Assembly: GCF_003259155.1 (NCBI RefSeq)
Contig: NZ_QGMQ01000007.1
Coordinates: 124,001-188,000 of the forward strand
DNA from: Marinimicrobium alkaliphilum
GTDB lineage: Bacteria > Pseudomonadota > Gammaproteobacteria > Pseudomonadales > Cellvibrionaceae
Length of the DNA stretch: 64,000 nucleotides
Direction: 5' to 3'
The notes beneath the pieces are model-generated. The model searched no databases. It had not been told where the DNA came from and saw only the letters and a list, made by a program, of their open reading frames with translations. Shown here one piece after another: positions 1 through 8,861 of this stretch. The first letter of the stretch is position 1. Each line of letters begins with the position of its first letter. Made by a program: the position numbers and the translations under genes.

Positions 1-205
1 CGTCGTTCAGGTAGGCTACGATCATTTCGCGGCCTTCGTCGTCCTCGATCAATACCGAGACTGAACCCTTGACGATAAAAAACAGCGAGTCACTCTTGTC
101 CCCGGCGTAGATGATGGTGCTCTTGGCGGGGTAGCGGCGGCGGTGGCAGTGGCTAAGGAATTCGTCCACATTCGTGAGTTGGGGTGAAAATGAGACGGCG
201 ACCAA
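1..205 (-). CDS. crp: cAMP receptor protein CRP/Vfr, N-terminal part (cut by window edge)
   Basis: This is the first 68 codons of a global cAMP-dependent transcription regulator; the rest lies off the left edge. The translation runs [20 protein letters not shown], then an [15 protein letters not shown] segment and a [15 protein letters not shown] segment, the beta-roll of the cyclic-nucleotide-binding domain, and is close to Pseudomonas Vfr. The start is a TTG at 205-203. It is forced because an in-frame TGA lies two codons upstream (211-209), and an AGGAG sits seven bases before it. The divergent neighbour is yhfA, the same pairing as in Escherichia coli. The cAMP-contacting and DNA-binding residues are not in the window, so CRP versus Vfr naming rests on the N-terminus only. 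Confidence 0.93.
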   Translation of the reverse strand, partial: MVAVSFSPQLTNVDEFLSHCHRRRYPAKSTIIYAGDKSDSLFFIVKGSVSVLIEDDEGREMIVAYLND

Positions 206-467
206 GTGTCAACTCCTGATTCTATTTGTAATGTAGTGCAAACATTGTAGCAGTATTGAGACACAGACCATAATCCGAATGGGGGCGTATGGCAAGCGTC
301 TGTACTCGCGCTGCGGTTGGGCTGGAGGCGGCGTTTGACCCGTATTGTCGGAAGAATGTTCCCCAGTGACTTGAGGTGTTGATTAGGGCGACATTATTGT
401 TCCCATGACCAGTGTGATAACCTTGCCGCCAATTGATTCAGTCAGTGACCAAATTGAGGGTAGACGC

Positions 468-890
468 ATGCAGGCAACCGTAAAATGGGTTGATGGAAAA
501 ATGTTTTTGGGTGAGTCCGGCAGTGGCCACACGGTGGTGATGGATGGGCCGCCGGATCACGGCGGGCGCAACCTTGGGGTGCGGCCGATGGAGATGCTGC
601 TGCTCGGGTTGGGTGGCTGCTCGACCTTTGACGTTATGAGTATTCTGGAAAAGTCCCGCCAGGCGGTGACTGATTGCCGAGTGGAGCTGCAGGCTGAGCG
701 CGCGGAGGGGGTGCCGTCGCCGTTTACCAGCATTCATCTGCACTTTGTGGTGACCGGCAAGAACCTGAAGGAAAATCAGGTGAAGCGGGCGGTGGAACTG
801 TCGGCCACCAAATACTGCTCGGCCTCGATTATGCTCGAAGCGGGTGGTGTCGACATCACCCACGATTACGAGATTGTCGAAACCCCGTAA
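468..890 (+). CDS. yhfA: OsmC-family protein YhfA
   Basis: A 140-aa member of the OsmC/Ohr fold family, whose characterised members reduce organic peroxides; the role of YhfA itself is not established. The start MQATVKWVDGKMFLGES matches the E. coli YhfA beginning and has GAGGG seven bases upstream. A longer frame opens at 405, but its extra 21 residues lack homology and a ribosome site. The PMEMLLLGLGGCSTFDVMSIL segment carries the first conserved Cys and TKYCSASIM the second, the usual OsmC pair. It is divergent from crp across 262 bases that contain no perfect CRP palindrome. Cytosolic. Confidence 0.9.
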   Translation: MQATVKWVDGKMFLGESGSGHTVVMDGPPDHGGRNLGVRPMEMLLLGLGGCSTFDVMSILEKSRQAVTDCRVELQAERAEGVPSPFTSIHLHFVVTGKNLKENQVKRAVELSATKYCSASIMLEAGGVDITHDYEIVETP

Positions 891-920
891 TCTGCACGGG
901 GTCGGGTCGGTGGTGTTATT

Positions 921-1010
921 GTCGGATTACGGCTGCGCCTAATCCGACCTACGTGGACAATGGCGCGCTGTCCCGAGTAGGTCGGATTAGCCCGCAGGGC
1001 GTAATCCGAC
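921..1010. repeat. REP-like palindrome doublet, locus 1
   Basis: Two copies of a palindromic unit built on GTCGGATTACG...CGTAATCCGAC lie head to head at 921-952 and 977-1010, separated by 24 bases. They fill the gap between the convergent genes yhfA and coq7. The same doublet with the same spacer length recurs at 3844-3931, 29497-29583 and 31019-31106. It resembles the REP/BIME class of bacterial extragenic palindromes, which are mobilised by a RAYT transposase; no such gene is in the window. Confidence 0.85.
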
Positions 1011-1064
1011 ACCTGAGGCACCCAACCCAACTCAAAACGCCAACCACAACCCTGTAGGCCCGCC

Positions 1065-1712
1065 CTACACCCGATAACTACTCTCGGTCATGACCTTGGA
1101 CACAAGCCCCATGGCCGCCTTCACCGGCCGGGGAAACACCATGCCCCCCGCATCCAAGGCCGCCTGGCCGTGCTTGGCCTCATCCTCCAGCATCTGCGCG
1201 ACAATCCGCCGACTCTTGTCATCGTCCACCGGTAGGCGCTGGAGGTGCTCCTCGAGATGACGGCACACCCGGTCCTCCGTGGCCGCCACAAACCCCAGAC
1301 TGACCCTGTCGCTGATCAAACCCGCTCCGGCCCCGAGGGTAAACGACAGCCCGTACCATACCGGGTTGAGGTAGCTGGTATGGCTCCCCAGCTCCTTCAC
1401 TCGTGCCTCACACCACACCAGATGATCAATCTCCTCGGCGGCGGCCTGTTCCATCTCGGCACGGACGGTGGGCAGTTTGGCAGTCAGGGCCTGGCCCTGA
1501 TAGAGCGCCTGGGCGCACACCTCGCCGGTATGATTGACCCGCATCAGGGCCGCGGCGCGCTTGCGTTCGCGCCGGGTCAGGTCCGGCTCCGGCATGTCAT
1601 GGGCGGGGGAAGGGCGCTCAGTACCCGCCTGGGTGCCGCCGGTAATGGTGCGCAGGGCGTGGTCAAAACCGTCAATCAGACGGTCGATACTGTTCAATGT
1701 GCGCTGGGTCAT
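1065..1712 (-). CDS. coq7: Coq7-type 3-demethoxyubiquinol 3-hydroxylase
   Basis: A 215-aa di-iron monooxygenase that carries out the penultimate step of ubiquinone synthesis, hydroxylating the demethoxyquinol ring at the inner membrane. The ferritin-like carboxylate/His ligands are visible: [15 protein letters not shown], then the [13 protein letters not shown] helix, and [15 protein letters not shown] near the C-terminus. [10 protein letters not shown] is taken as the start; a frame opening at 1808 would add 32 unrelated residues. The coq7 family replaces or supplements UbiF in many gammaproteobacteria and often lies near crp, as it does here. The ribosome site is poor (a G run about a dozen bases upstream). 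Confidence 0.93.
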   Translation of the reverse strand: MTQRTLNSIDRLIDGFDHALRTITGGTQAGTERPSPAHDMPEPDLTRRERKRAAALMRVNHTGEVCAQALYQGQALTAKLPTVRAEMEQAAAEEIDHLVWCEARVKELGSHTSYLNPVWYGLSFTLGAGAGLISDRVSLGFVAATEDRVCRHLEEHLQRLPVDDDKSRRIVAQMLEDEAKHGQAALDAGGMVFPRPVKAAMGLVSKVMTESSYRV

Positions 1713-1802
1713 GGCAGAAAAACCCCCGTTGGCATAATCTTTGGTTCCCAGTATTCTACGTGAAATTCCATAACGACAACAAAAGCTCAAGGACCGATGT
1801 GC

Positions 1803-3284
1803 ATGCAAGACCTCAAAGACCTGCAGCTGCTGCTCGATTCACGGGTACCGCTGGTGGTGATTGAAACCCACGAAGAGAAGAAAGCTCTCGACATGCTCCA
1901 ACGCCTGGCGCGCCAGCGCGCCCACGATCTCTATCGCTGGTCGCTCACCGACGGCCTCAGCCAGATGAGTTTTGGCCCTCAATTGGTGCCCAAGGGTGCC
2001 GACCACACCGAGCCCGAGGCGGCTCTGGAGCAGATCAAGGCCCAGCAGAGCCCGGGCCTTTTCGCCCTGTGCGACCTGCACCCGTTTCTCGAGGATCGTC
2101 CCCGGGTGGTACGCCTGCTCAAGGATATCGCCCTCAACCACCTGGCCGTGCCCCACACCCTGGTGCTGATCAGTCATCAGCTGCGCCTGCCGTCGGAGCT
2201 GTCCCGCTATGCGGCGACCTACCCGCTGCAGCTGCCCAACGATGAGCGGATCATGGAGATCATCCGTGAAGAAGCCAAGACCTGGTCCGAGCGCAACGGC
2301 CGGGCGCGCATCAAAACCGACAATATCACCCTGCGTAAACTGGTGAGCAATCTTCAGGGTTTGAGCGTCAGCGACGTCCGGCGTCTGGTGCGCATCGCCA
2401 TCTGGGAGGACGGCGCCATAACCGATGCCGACCTGCCCGCGGTCAACAAGGCCAAATTCGAGCTGCTCGATATGGAAGGCGTGATGAGCTTCGAGCAGGA
2501 TACCCAGTCTTTTGCCAATGTTGGCGGGCTCAGCAATCTGCGCCGTTGGCTCAATGCCCGGCGCGACGCTTTTATCGGCACGGACAGCAGCCTGGATCAC
2601 CCCAAGGGCATTATGCTGCTGGGGGTTCAGGGCAGCGGCAAGAGCCTGGCCGCCAAGGCGGTGGCGGGTTTGTGGGGGCAGGCCTTGCTGCGCCTGGATG
2701 TAGGCGCCCTGTACAACAAATACCACGGTGAAACCGAACGCAACCTGCGCCAGGCTTTGGCCCTGGCCGACGCCATGGCACCCTGTGTACTCTGGCTCGA
2801 TGAGATCGAAAAGGGGATGTCCCAGAGCGACAATGACGGCGGCACCTCCCAGCGGTTGCTGGGGGCGTTTCTCACCTGGTTGTCCGAGCGCCAGAGCCGG
2901 GTATTTATCGTCGCTACCGCCAACGATATCACCCGTTTGCCACCCGAGCTGATTCGCAAGGGGCGTCTGGACGAAATCTTCTTTGTCGACCTGCCGGACG
3001 CTGATGTGCGCGCCGACATCTTTGCGATCCACCTGCGCAAGCGCGGCCACGACCCGGCGCGCTTCGACCTGGCGATACTTGCCGAAGCCAGCGACGGCTT
3101 TGCCGGGGCCGAAATCGAGCAGGCCGTGGTCAGCGCTCTTTACCGGGTGTCTGCCGATCAGTGCGTGCTCGATACCGATCAGATCCGCCAGGCGATTATT
3201 GAGACCAATCCGCTCTCGGTGGTCATGTCCGAGAAGATTCAGCAACTGCGGCACTGGGCCGGCGAGCGCACCGTGCCCGCCTGA
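1803..3284 (+). CDS. AAA+ ATPase, Ycf46-like
   Basis: A 493-aa ATPase with a poorly conserved N-terminal half and a C-terminal AAA+ module. Walker A is GVQGSGKS near residue 275, Walker B is [10 protein letters not shown] near 330, and a sensor/arginine-finger stretch [19 protein letters not shown] follows, then the C-terminal lid. This is the layout of the Ycf46/COG0464 family found in cyanobacteria, plastids and many proteobacteria; its substrate is unknown. ATG 1803 is preferred to ATG 1797 because AAGGA lies nine bases before it rather than three. The next gene, a PilZ protein, follows after 53 bases in the same direction. Confidence 0.85.
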   Translation: MQDLKDLQLLLDSRVPLVVIETHEEKKALDMLQRLARQRAHDLYRWSLTDGLSQMSFGPQLVPKGADHTEPEAALEQIKAQQSPGLFALCDLHPFLEDRPRVVRLLKDIALNHLAVPHTLVLISHQLRLPSELSRYAATYPLQLPNDERIMEIIREEAKTWSERNGRARIKTDNITLRKLVSNLQGLSVSDVRRLVRIAIWEDGAITDADLPAVNKAKFELLDMEGVMSFEQDTQSFANVGGLSNLRRWLNARRDAFIGTDSSLDHPKGIMLLGVQGSGKSLAAKAVAGLWGQALLRLDVGALYNKYHGETERNLRQALALADAMAPCVLWLDEIEKGMSQSDNDGGTSQRLLGAFLTWLSERQSRVFIVATANDITRLPPELIRKGRLDEIFFVDLPDADVRADIFAIHLRKRGHDPARFDLAILAEASDGFAGAEIEQAVVSALYRVSADQCVLDTDQIRQAIIETNPLSVVMSEKIQQLRHWAGERTVPA

Positions 3285-3337
3285 TCTACACTGGTACCAG
3301 ACCGGTGCGGGCCGCACTTCAGCGTGAGGGAAAGGCA

Positions 3338-3634
3338 ATGACCAACTGGAAATCCGACGACAAGCGCGATTTTATCCGTATGTCCGTAGATGCCGAGGCG
3401 CGGGTGTATATCGAAGGCCGAAGTGAAGCGCTTGCGGCAACCTGCCGTGATTTGAGTGCCACTGGCGTCAGCTTGCGGGTGTCGGATCCGGTGCCCCCTG
3501 GCACTCAGCTTCGCGTGCAGATTGCCTCTCCTAACGCACACCTGAGTGCCTTCGATGCCGATGCGGAAGTCGTTCACTGTGAGCCGGAAGGTCAAGGTCA
3601 TCGCCTGGGCGTAAAAATAACCAAAATGCGTTAG
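3338..3634 (+). CDS. PilZ-domain protein
   Basis: A 98-aa stand-alone PilZ domain, a fold that typically binds cyclic di-GMP. The N-terminal DDKRDFIRMSVD supplies the arginine-containing part and CRDLSATGVSLRV supplies the D-x-S-x-x-G motif. The linker has a single Arg before Asp-Phe-Ile-Arg rather than a clean RxxxR, so ligand binding is likely but not certain. The start is preceded by GAGGGAAAG. It probably shares a transcript with the upstream AAA ATPase and could be an adaptor for surface or motility traits, but the sequence does not name the partner. Confidence 0.85.
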   Translation: MTNWKSDDKRDFIRMSVDAEARVYIEGRSEALAATCRDLSATGVSLRVSDPVPPGTQLRVQIASPNAHLSAFDADAEVVHCEPEGQGHRLGVKITKMR

Positions 3635-3701
3635 GGCGCGATCGCCGGGCCAATGCGACCTGCTCGGACATTGACGCGCTGTATTGGGTCGGTGGCAAAC
3701 T

Positions 3702-3931
3702 GTCGGATTACGCTGCGCTAATCCGACCTACCAGAAGCGACGCGCCATTGGTTGGGGTTTGGTGTGTTTTTTGTCGGATTACGCTGCGCTAATCCGACCT
3801 ACCAGAAGCGACGCGCCATTGGTTGGGGTTTGGTGTGTTTTTTGTCGGATTACGCTGCGCTAATCCGACCTACCGGAAGCGACGTGCCATTGGTGGAGTA
3901 GGTCGGATTAGCCTGCAGGGCGTAATCCGAC
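3702..3931. repeat. REP-like palindromes, locus 2, with 71-bp tandem expansion
   Basis: This array occupies the 336-base gap between the PilZ gene and the CapA-like gene. Unit 3702-3772 and unit 3773-3843 are identical 71-mers: the 30-base palindrome followed by a 41-base spacer ending in a T run. A third palindrome starts at 3844 and is paired, 24 bases on, with an inverted partner at 3898-3931, making the standard doublet. Two exact copies indicate recent duplication or slippage. The remaining bases of the gap hold no ORF with a ribosome site. Confidence 0.88.
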
Positions 3932-3970
3932 AATGTGGCAGCCAATGCCAATCGGAAGCGTAATACCTTT

Positions 3971-5554
3971 CTAAGGCACGACTGTGATTTCTCCAATCCG
4001 CACTTCCCCCAACAACCGGCCACCCACATCAACGCCCAGATAGATGCCGTGCTCGGTGATGGCCGCACCCTGATGTCCGCGCACAAAATAATGATCTTCA
4101 ACAATCTCACCCGGCTGCCACAGGTCTGTGGGGTAGGACCAGTCGCCCGGCTGGTGGAAGCGATAGGTATCGCGATTGGCCCAGACAGGGCCTTCGTCGT
4201 CCGGTCGCAGGCGAACGGTAATCAGTGCAGACTGGTGCACAGGGCTATCCGTTTTCCAGTAACTGGTCACAAAAAAGCCGTAACGGTGCTGGACCTCCGC
4301 TGGCACCGGGCGGACGCCGAGCAGGGTCATGCCGTTGCTGAAGACGTGGTTCACGGGGATCAGGTCGTCGGGCAGTTGGTCAACCAGGGCGGCAGGGTGA
4401 ACACTGTCCCGTGACGGCAGTGAGCTTACCGTCAGCGGCTCCAGTGAATGCTTGCCCGCTGTCGCAGTGTCTCGCTGAGGCAGTTTCAGGCGGTTGTCCT
4501 GCACGGCGAAGTCGGCGTCAAACTCCCGGCTCAGCGTGATCAGTCGCTCCATGATAGCCTCGGCGATTTCGCCTTCCGCCGGTACGGTGCGGGTGTGGTG
4601 CAATTGGATGGGACGAAACACAATCTCGCTGACGCCGCCCGGTGTCAGGCTCAGTTCAAATAACAGCGATTGCGCCTCCCAGGTGCTGCCCCGGTAGTCG
4701 AGCAGCATATTGCCGGCATCATAGACAACCGGCTTGCCGTCGATGACTTCAACACCCTGAATCCTGTGGGCGCTGTGTCCAAGGATCGCGTCCACACCCG
4801 CTTCGCGAATCAATCGTGCGGCGAGTTCGCGTCGCTCTTCCGTGGGTCGGTCCGCACCGTTTGGCCCCCAGTGTACGGTCATCAGTACTAGGTCGGACTC
4901 TCTCCGTGCCCGACGCACCTGCCGATGCACGGCGCGCACATAGGCATTCGGCCGGCGCTCGTCCAGATAAAAGGTGCCGGGTCGACGCCAGCCAGCTTTG
5001 AAGTGGGGCATGGTGGAATCCACACCAATCACCGCCACGACCAGGTTGCCCACAGACATTCGCCGGTAGCGGCGTGCGTCGCGCCAGGACTGACCAATGC
5101 CGGTGGCCTCGATGCCCGCTGCGGCGAGAATCTCCAACTGCTCGGCGACACCCTCGGGGCCGTAATCCCCTACATGGTTGTTGGCACCGGTGACCATCGT
5201 GACCCCGGCGCTGTGCAGCACCTGTGCCAGATCCGGCCGTCCGCGAAACAAAAACGGACTGCGCTCGCCCTTGTTACTGTTCGCTCGCCCCTGGGCGTTG
5301 AGTACCGCCTCCAGATTGATCAGTACCGCGTCGCTGTCATCCAGCCAATGCTGAATGCCGGCAAAGGGGTGGTCGTAACCGTGACGATCAATGGGCACGT
5401 GAGCGTAGCGAGTGAGAAAAACGTCGCCGCCGAAGATGAGCTGGCCGTTCCGCTCGGCGCCTTCTGGCGAAGGCGTGTCGGATTGTGGGCCGCAACTGAT
5501 AAGAAAGCCAAGAGTTAATCCCAGCCAAAGATGATGCCAGTATTCCTTGCTCAT
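3971..5554 (-). CDS. CapA-family metallophosphoesterase-like lipoprotein
   Basis: A 527-aa predicted lipoprotein (LGFLISC, Cys21). Residues of about 38-330 match the CapA/PgsA family linked to poly-gamma-glutamate capsule work: FGGDVFLTR, then INLEAVL, GANNHVGDYG, TVHWGPNG and LGHSAHRIQGVEV, which give the metallophosphatase Asp/His ligands. The roughly 160 C-terminal residues are not CapA; they look like a beta-sandwich of the kind with LLGV and a later SYWK motif seen as an accessory domain in some glycan enzymes. AGGTGA precedes the ATG. No capB or capC lies nearby, so capsule synthesis is not supported; an envelope glycan or peptide role is inference. Confidence 0.8.
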   Translation of the reverse strand: MSKEYWHHLWLGLTLGFLISCGPQSDTPSPEGAERNGQLIFGGDVFLTRYAHVPIDRHGYDHPFAGIQHWLDDSDAVLINLEAVLNAQGRANSNKGERSPFLFRGRPDLAQVLHSAGVTMVTGANNHVGDYGPEGVAEQLEILAAAGIEATGIGQSWRDARRYRRMSVGNLVVAVIGVDSTMPHFKAGWRRPGTFYLDERRPNAYVRAVHRQVRRARRESDLVLMTVHWGPNGADRPTEERRELAARLIREAGVDAILGHSAHRIQGVEVIDGKPVVYDAGNMLLDYRGSTWEAQSLLFELSLTPGGVSEIVFRPIQLHHTRTVPAEGEIAEAIMERLITLSREFDADFAVQDNRLKLPQRDTATAGKHSLEPLTVSSLPSRDSVHPAALVDQLPDDLIPVNHVFSNGMTLLGVRPVPAEVQHRYGFFVTSYWKTDSPVHQSALITVRLRPDDEGPVWANRDTYRFHQPGDWSYPTDLWQPGEIVEDHYFVRGHQGAAITEHGIYLGVDVGGRLLGEVRIGEITVVP

Positions 5555-5606
5555 GATGGATCACCTGTTGTCCGTTATTGGGGGCGATCAAACAGCGTCA
5601 ATGAAA

Positions 5607-5632
5607 CGCCGGCAGGATCAAACCCGCCGGCG
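5607..5632 (-). terminator. Possible terminator after ettA
   Basis: CGCCGGC at 5607-5613 pairs with GCCGGCG at 5626-5632, and the stem continues inward as the minus strand is read. Only three T residues follow, so termination may be weak or the hairpin may only protect the ettA 3' end. Confidence 0.5.
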
Positions 5633-5638
5633 CTGCGG

Positions 5639-7300
5639 TTACTTCAACGGCTTGTACTTCATCCGCTGCGGTTGGGCGTTTTCGCCTTTGCGTTTGACAA
5701 AGTCTTCGTGGTATTCGGTGTAGTTACCCTCGAAGAACACCACTTCCGAGTCGCCTTCATAAGCAAGGATGTGGGTGGCGATCCGGTCCAGGAACCAGCG
5801 ATCGTGCGAGATCACCAGAACGCAGCCCGGGAAAGCCAGAATGGCGTCTTCCAGGGCGCGCAGGGTTTCAATGTCCAGGTCGTTGGAGGGTTCATCCAGC
5901 AACAGCACGTTGGCGCCCTGCTTCAGGGTGTGGGCCAGGTGCAGGCGGCCACGCTCCCCCCCGGACAATTCGCCCACGCGTTTCTGTTGATCCGAACCTT
6001 TGAAGTTGAAGCGGCCCACGTAGTTGCGTGAGCCCACCTCGTAGTTGCCGATGCGCAGCATGTCCTGGCCGTCGGAGATGGCTTCCCAGACGGTTTTCTT
6101 GTCTTCCAGGTTTTCCCGGCTCTGCTCCACATAGGCGACCTTGACGGTCTCGCCCAGAGTGACTGTGCCGCTGTCCGGTTGCTCGGTGCCGGCGATCATG
6201 CGGAACAGGGTGGATTTACCCGCACCGTTACCGCCGACGATCCCGACCACGGCGCCTTTGGGCACACTCATGGTGAGGTTGTCGATCAGCAGGCGGTCGC
6301 CGTAGCCCTTGGTAACGTTTTCCAGCTCAATCACCTTGTCCCCCAAGCGCTCACCCGGCGGAATGTAGATTTCGTTGGTCTCGTTGCGGGACTGGAATTC
6401 CTGGGATTGCAACTCGTCGAAGCGATTCAGGCGCGCCTTGCTCTTGGCCTGGCGGCCCTTGGGATTCTGGCGTACCCACTCCAGTTCCTGCTTGAGGGCC
6501 TTCTGGTGGGCGGCTTCGGAGCGGGACTCCTGGGCCAGGCGCTGTTCCTTGGCTTCCAGCCAGGTGCTGTAGTTGCCCTCGTACGGAATGCCGTAGCCGC
6601 GATCCAGTTCGAGAATCCAGCCAGCGGCGTTGTCCAGGAAGTAACGGTCGTGGGTAATGGCCACCACGGTGCCGGGGAAACTCTGCAGGAACTGCTCCAG
6701 CCAATGCACGCTCTCGGCATCCAGGTGGTTGGTGGGCTCGTCCAGCAGCAGCATGTCCGGGCGGGATAGCAGCAACCGGCACAGGGCGACCCGGCGGCGC
6801 TCGCCCCCGGAGAGTTTGGTGACGTCCGCATCCCAGGGCGGCAGGCGCAGGGCATCGGCGGCCACTTCCAGCTTGTGCTCCAGGTTGTGGGCGTCCCAGG
6901 CCTGGATGATGTCCTCCAGCTGGCCCTGGCGCTTGGCCAGGGCATCGAAGTCGGCATCGGGCTCGGCGTAGGCGGCGTAGACCTCTTCCAGCCCTGCCAG
7001 GGCGTCTACGGCTTCGCGCAGGCCGTCTTCAACGTTGCCGCGCACGTCCTTCTCGGGGTCCAGTGCGGGCTCCTGGGGCAGGTAGCCCACTTTGATGTCC
7101 GGCATGGGCCGGGCTTCGCCGTTAAAGTCCTTGTCCACGCCGGCCATAATCCGCAGCAGGGTCGATTTACCCGAGCCGTTCAGACCCAAAACGCCGATTT
7201 TGGCGCCGGGGAAAAAGGACAGGGAGATATCTTTGAGAATCTCGCGTTTCGGGGGCACCACTTTGCCAACCCGATTCATGCTGTAGACGTATTGCGCCAT
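5639..7300 (-). CDS. ettA: Energy-dependent translational throttle protein EttA (ABC-F)
   Basis: A 553-aa soluble ABC-F ATPase with two nucleotide-binding domains and no membrane part. Domain 1 has GLNGSGKST near residue 40 and [11 protein letters not shown] near 165 with [11 protein letters not shown]; domain 2 has GGNGAGKST near 355 and [13 protein letters not shown]. The long linker between them is the P-site tRNA interaction motif. Known EttA proteins bind the ribosomal E site and gate entry into elongation according to the ATP/ADP ratio. The length and the [19 protein letters not shown] start are typical. Monocistronic by position. Confidence 0.95.
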   Translation of the reverse strand: MAQYVYSMNRVGKVVPPKREILKDISLSFFPGAKIGVLGLNGSGKSTLLRIMAGVDKDFNGEARPMPDIKVGYLPQEPALDPEKDVRGNVEDGLREAVDALAGLEEVYAAYAEPDADFDALAKRQGQLEDIIQAWDAHNLEHKLEVAADALRLPPWDADVTKLSGGERRRVALCRLLLSRPDMLLLDEPTNHLDAESVHWLEQFLQSFPGTVVAITHDRYFLDNAAGWILELDRGYGIPYEGNYSTWLEAKEQRLAQESRSEAAHQKALKQELEWVRQNPKGRQAKSKARLNRFDELQSQEFQSRNETNEIYIPPGERLGDKVIELENVTKGYGDRLLIDNLTMSVPKGAVVGIVGGNGAGKSTLFRMIAGTEQPDSGTVTLGETVKVAYVEQSRENLEDKKTVWEAISDGQDMLRIGNYEVGSRNYVGRFNFKGSDQQKRVGELSGGERGRLHLAHTLKQGANVLLLDEPSNDLDIETLRALEDAILAFPGCVLVISHDRWFLDRIATHILAYEGDSEVVFFEGNYTEYHEDFVKRKGENAQPQRMKYKPLK

Positions 7301-7486
7301 GGGGGCATAAACCTCTTGATGATCAAAAGGCGCAAGTTACCGAAAGCGGCGGGGGAGTGCAATTGCTAAGCCTCATTCCCTTGTAATTGCGAGCCGGGTC
7401 TTATAGGCTAAACACCATATAGTCCAAGTGAATTTAAGGTGGCTTTTGGCGCCTCAACAATAATGCACAATAACCTACGGTGACCT

Positions 7487-8752
7487 ATGAAAACTTTCTT
7501 ATTGCTTCTGGTGATGTTCAGCCTGGCGGGCTGTGGCAGCAGTTCGTCCGACCCTCTGGATACGCCGGGCGGGCCCAGCAACGGCAACGCGACCAATGGC
7601 AATGGCGCCGGCAACGGGAATAGTAACGGCAACGGCGAGCCGGACGACGGGCCCGCGGAACCTACCGGGGTGACTGCCGAGCTGGATTTCGACCACTTAC
7701 ACGCGCTCGCCGATTTCCCCGTGGGCATCGCTGTGTCTGCGGGGGGCGAGAGCCGCAGTATCCTTCGCTCGGGCGAGCGGGGGGACCAGGAGCGGGCGGT
7801 GATCGAGCAGCATTTCAACCAGCTCACCGCCGGCAACATCATGAAGATGAGTTATCTGCACAACCAGTGGGGCAGCTATACCTACGGTGAGGCCAACGCC
7901 CTGCGTGACTATGTTGAGGCTGAGGGGATGACCCTTCACGGCCACGCGCTGCTCTGGCATTCCTGTTATCAGGTGCCCCAGTGGGTGCGCGACTTCGACG
8001 GTGACCGGGATACTTTCCTGGATCAACTGACCACCCATATTCAGACCGTTGCTGCCGAGTTTGCGGGCAGTGTCGAGAGCTGGGATGTGGTCAATGAGGC
8101 GTTCCTGGATAGCGGTGAGTACCGGACCGGCATTGAAAATTGCTGGAACGACGGCGATGCGTCGATCTTCTACGAGCGGGCCGAGGGCCCAGGCTACCTC
8201 GAAACCGCTTTCCTGGCTGCCCGTGCCGGTGATCCCAGCGCTGACCTTTATTACAACGACTTCAACCTTGTGCCCAACGATGGCAAGTTGGCGGCGGTGC
8301 TGGATATGGTGGACGACTTTCAGGCGCGTGATATTCCCATCGACGGGATTGGTTTTCAGATGCATATCCAGCTGGGGTGGCCAAGTATCAATAATATTCG
8401 CGCGTCTTTCGAGCAGGTGGTTGAGCGCGGGCTGAAAGTCAAAATCACTGAGCTGGATATTCCCATCAACAACCCATTTTCGGGTCAGGTGGATTATGAA
8501 AGCTTTACCCAAGCCGCCGCCGATGCCCAACGCCGGCGATATTGCCAGGTGGTTGAAGCCTATCTTGAGGCGGTGCCTGAGACCCTGCGTGGCGGGGTCA
8601 CCGTGTGGGGGTTGGCCGATGGCGACAGCTGGCTGATTGACCACTTTTTTGACGATGGCGTCGAGGCGCGCCCCTTGCTGTTTAACGACGACCTTACACC
8701 CAAGCCGGCGTTGATGGGCGTGGCGGACGCCCTGCGTGAGCGGGATTGTTAA
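7487..8752 (+). CDS. GH10 endo-1,4-beta-xylanase, lipoprotein
   Basis: A 421-aa secreted xylanase anchored by lipid: signal peptide with FSLAGC (Cys16), then a Gly/Asn-rich linker of about 40 residues (NGNGAGNGNSNGNG). The catalytic domain covers about residues 65-420. The acid/base glutamate is in WDVVNEAF (Glu204) and the nucleophile in KITELDIP (Glu322), both standard for family GH10; HGHALLWH and the late TVWGLADGDSW are also family signatures. It cleaves the xylan backbone at the cell surface. The next gene is a GH43 enzyme 109 bases on, so the two probably work together. No CRP palindrome was found upstream. Confidence 0.94.
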   Translation: MKTFLLLLVMFSLAGCGSSSSDPLDTPGGPSNGNATNGNGAGNGNSNGNGEPDDGPAEPTGVTAELDFDHLHALADFPVGIAVSAGGESRSILRSGERGDQERAVIEQHFNQLTAGNIMKMSYLHNQWGSYTYGEANALRDYVEAEGMTLHGHALLWHSCYQVPQWVRDFDGDRDTFLDQLTTHIQTVAAEFAGSVESWDVVNEAFLDSGEYRTGIENCWNDGDASIFYERAEGPGYLETAFLAARAGDPSADLYYNDFNLVPNDGKLAAVLDMVDDFQARDIPIDGIGFQMHIQLGWPSINNIRASFEQVVERGLKVKITELDIPINNPFSGQVDYESFTQAAADAQRRRYCQVVEAYLEAVPETLRGGVTVWGLADGDSWLIDHFFDDGVEARPLLFNDDLTPKPALMGVADALRERDC

Positions 8753-8861
8753 TTTCCCGAGCGCCTGTGTCTAGAAGTGTAAAATCCGTCGCGCCAATAT
8801 TGTCACAGTAACTATAACGCGCTAACGTTCACGCATTCCGATAAATAATGGGGAACACCGA

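Noticed and set aside
1839-3338. 499-codon leftward open frame
   Set aside because: Antisense of the AAA ATPase gene, whose Walker motifs are intact.
3702-3931. CRISPR-like direct repeats
   Set aside because: Only two to three copies, identical spacers, palindromic REP-type unit and no cas genes.
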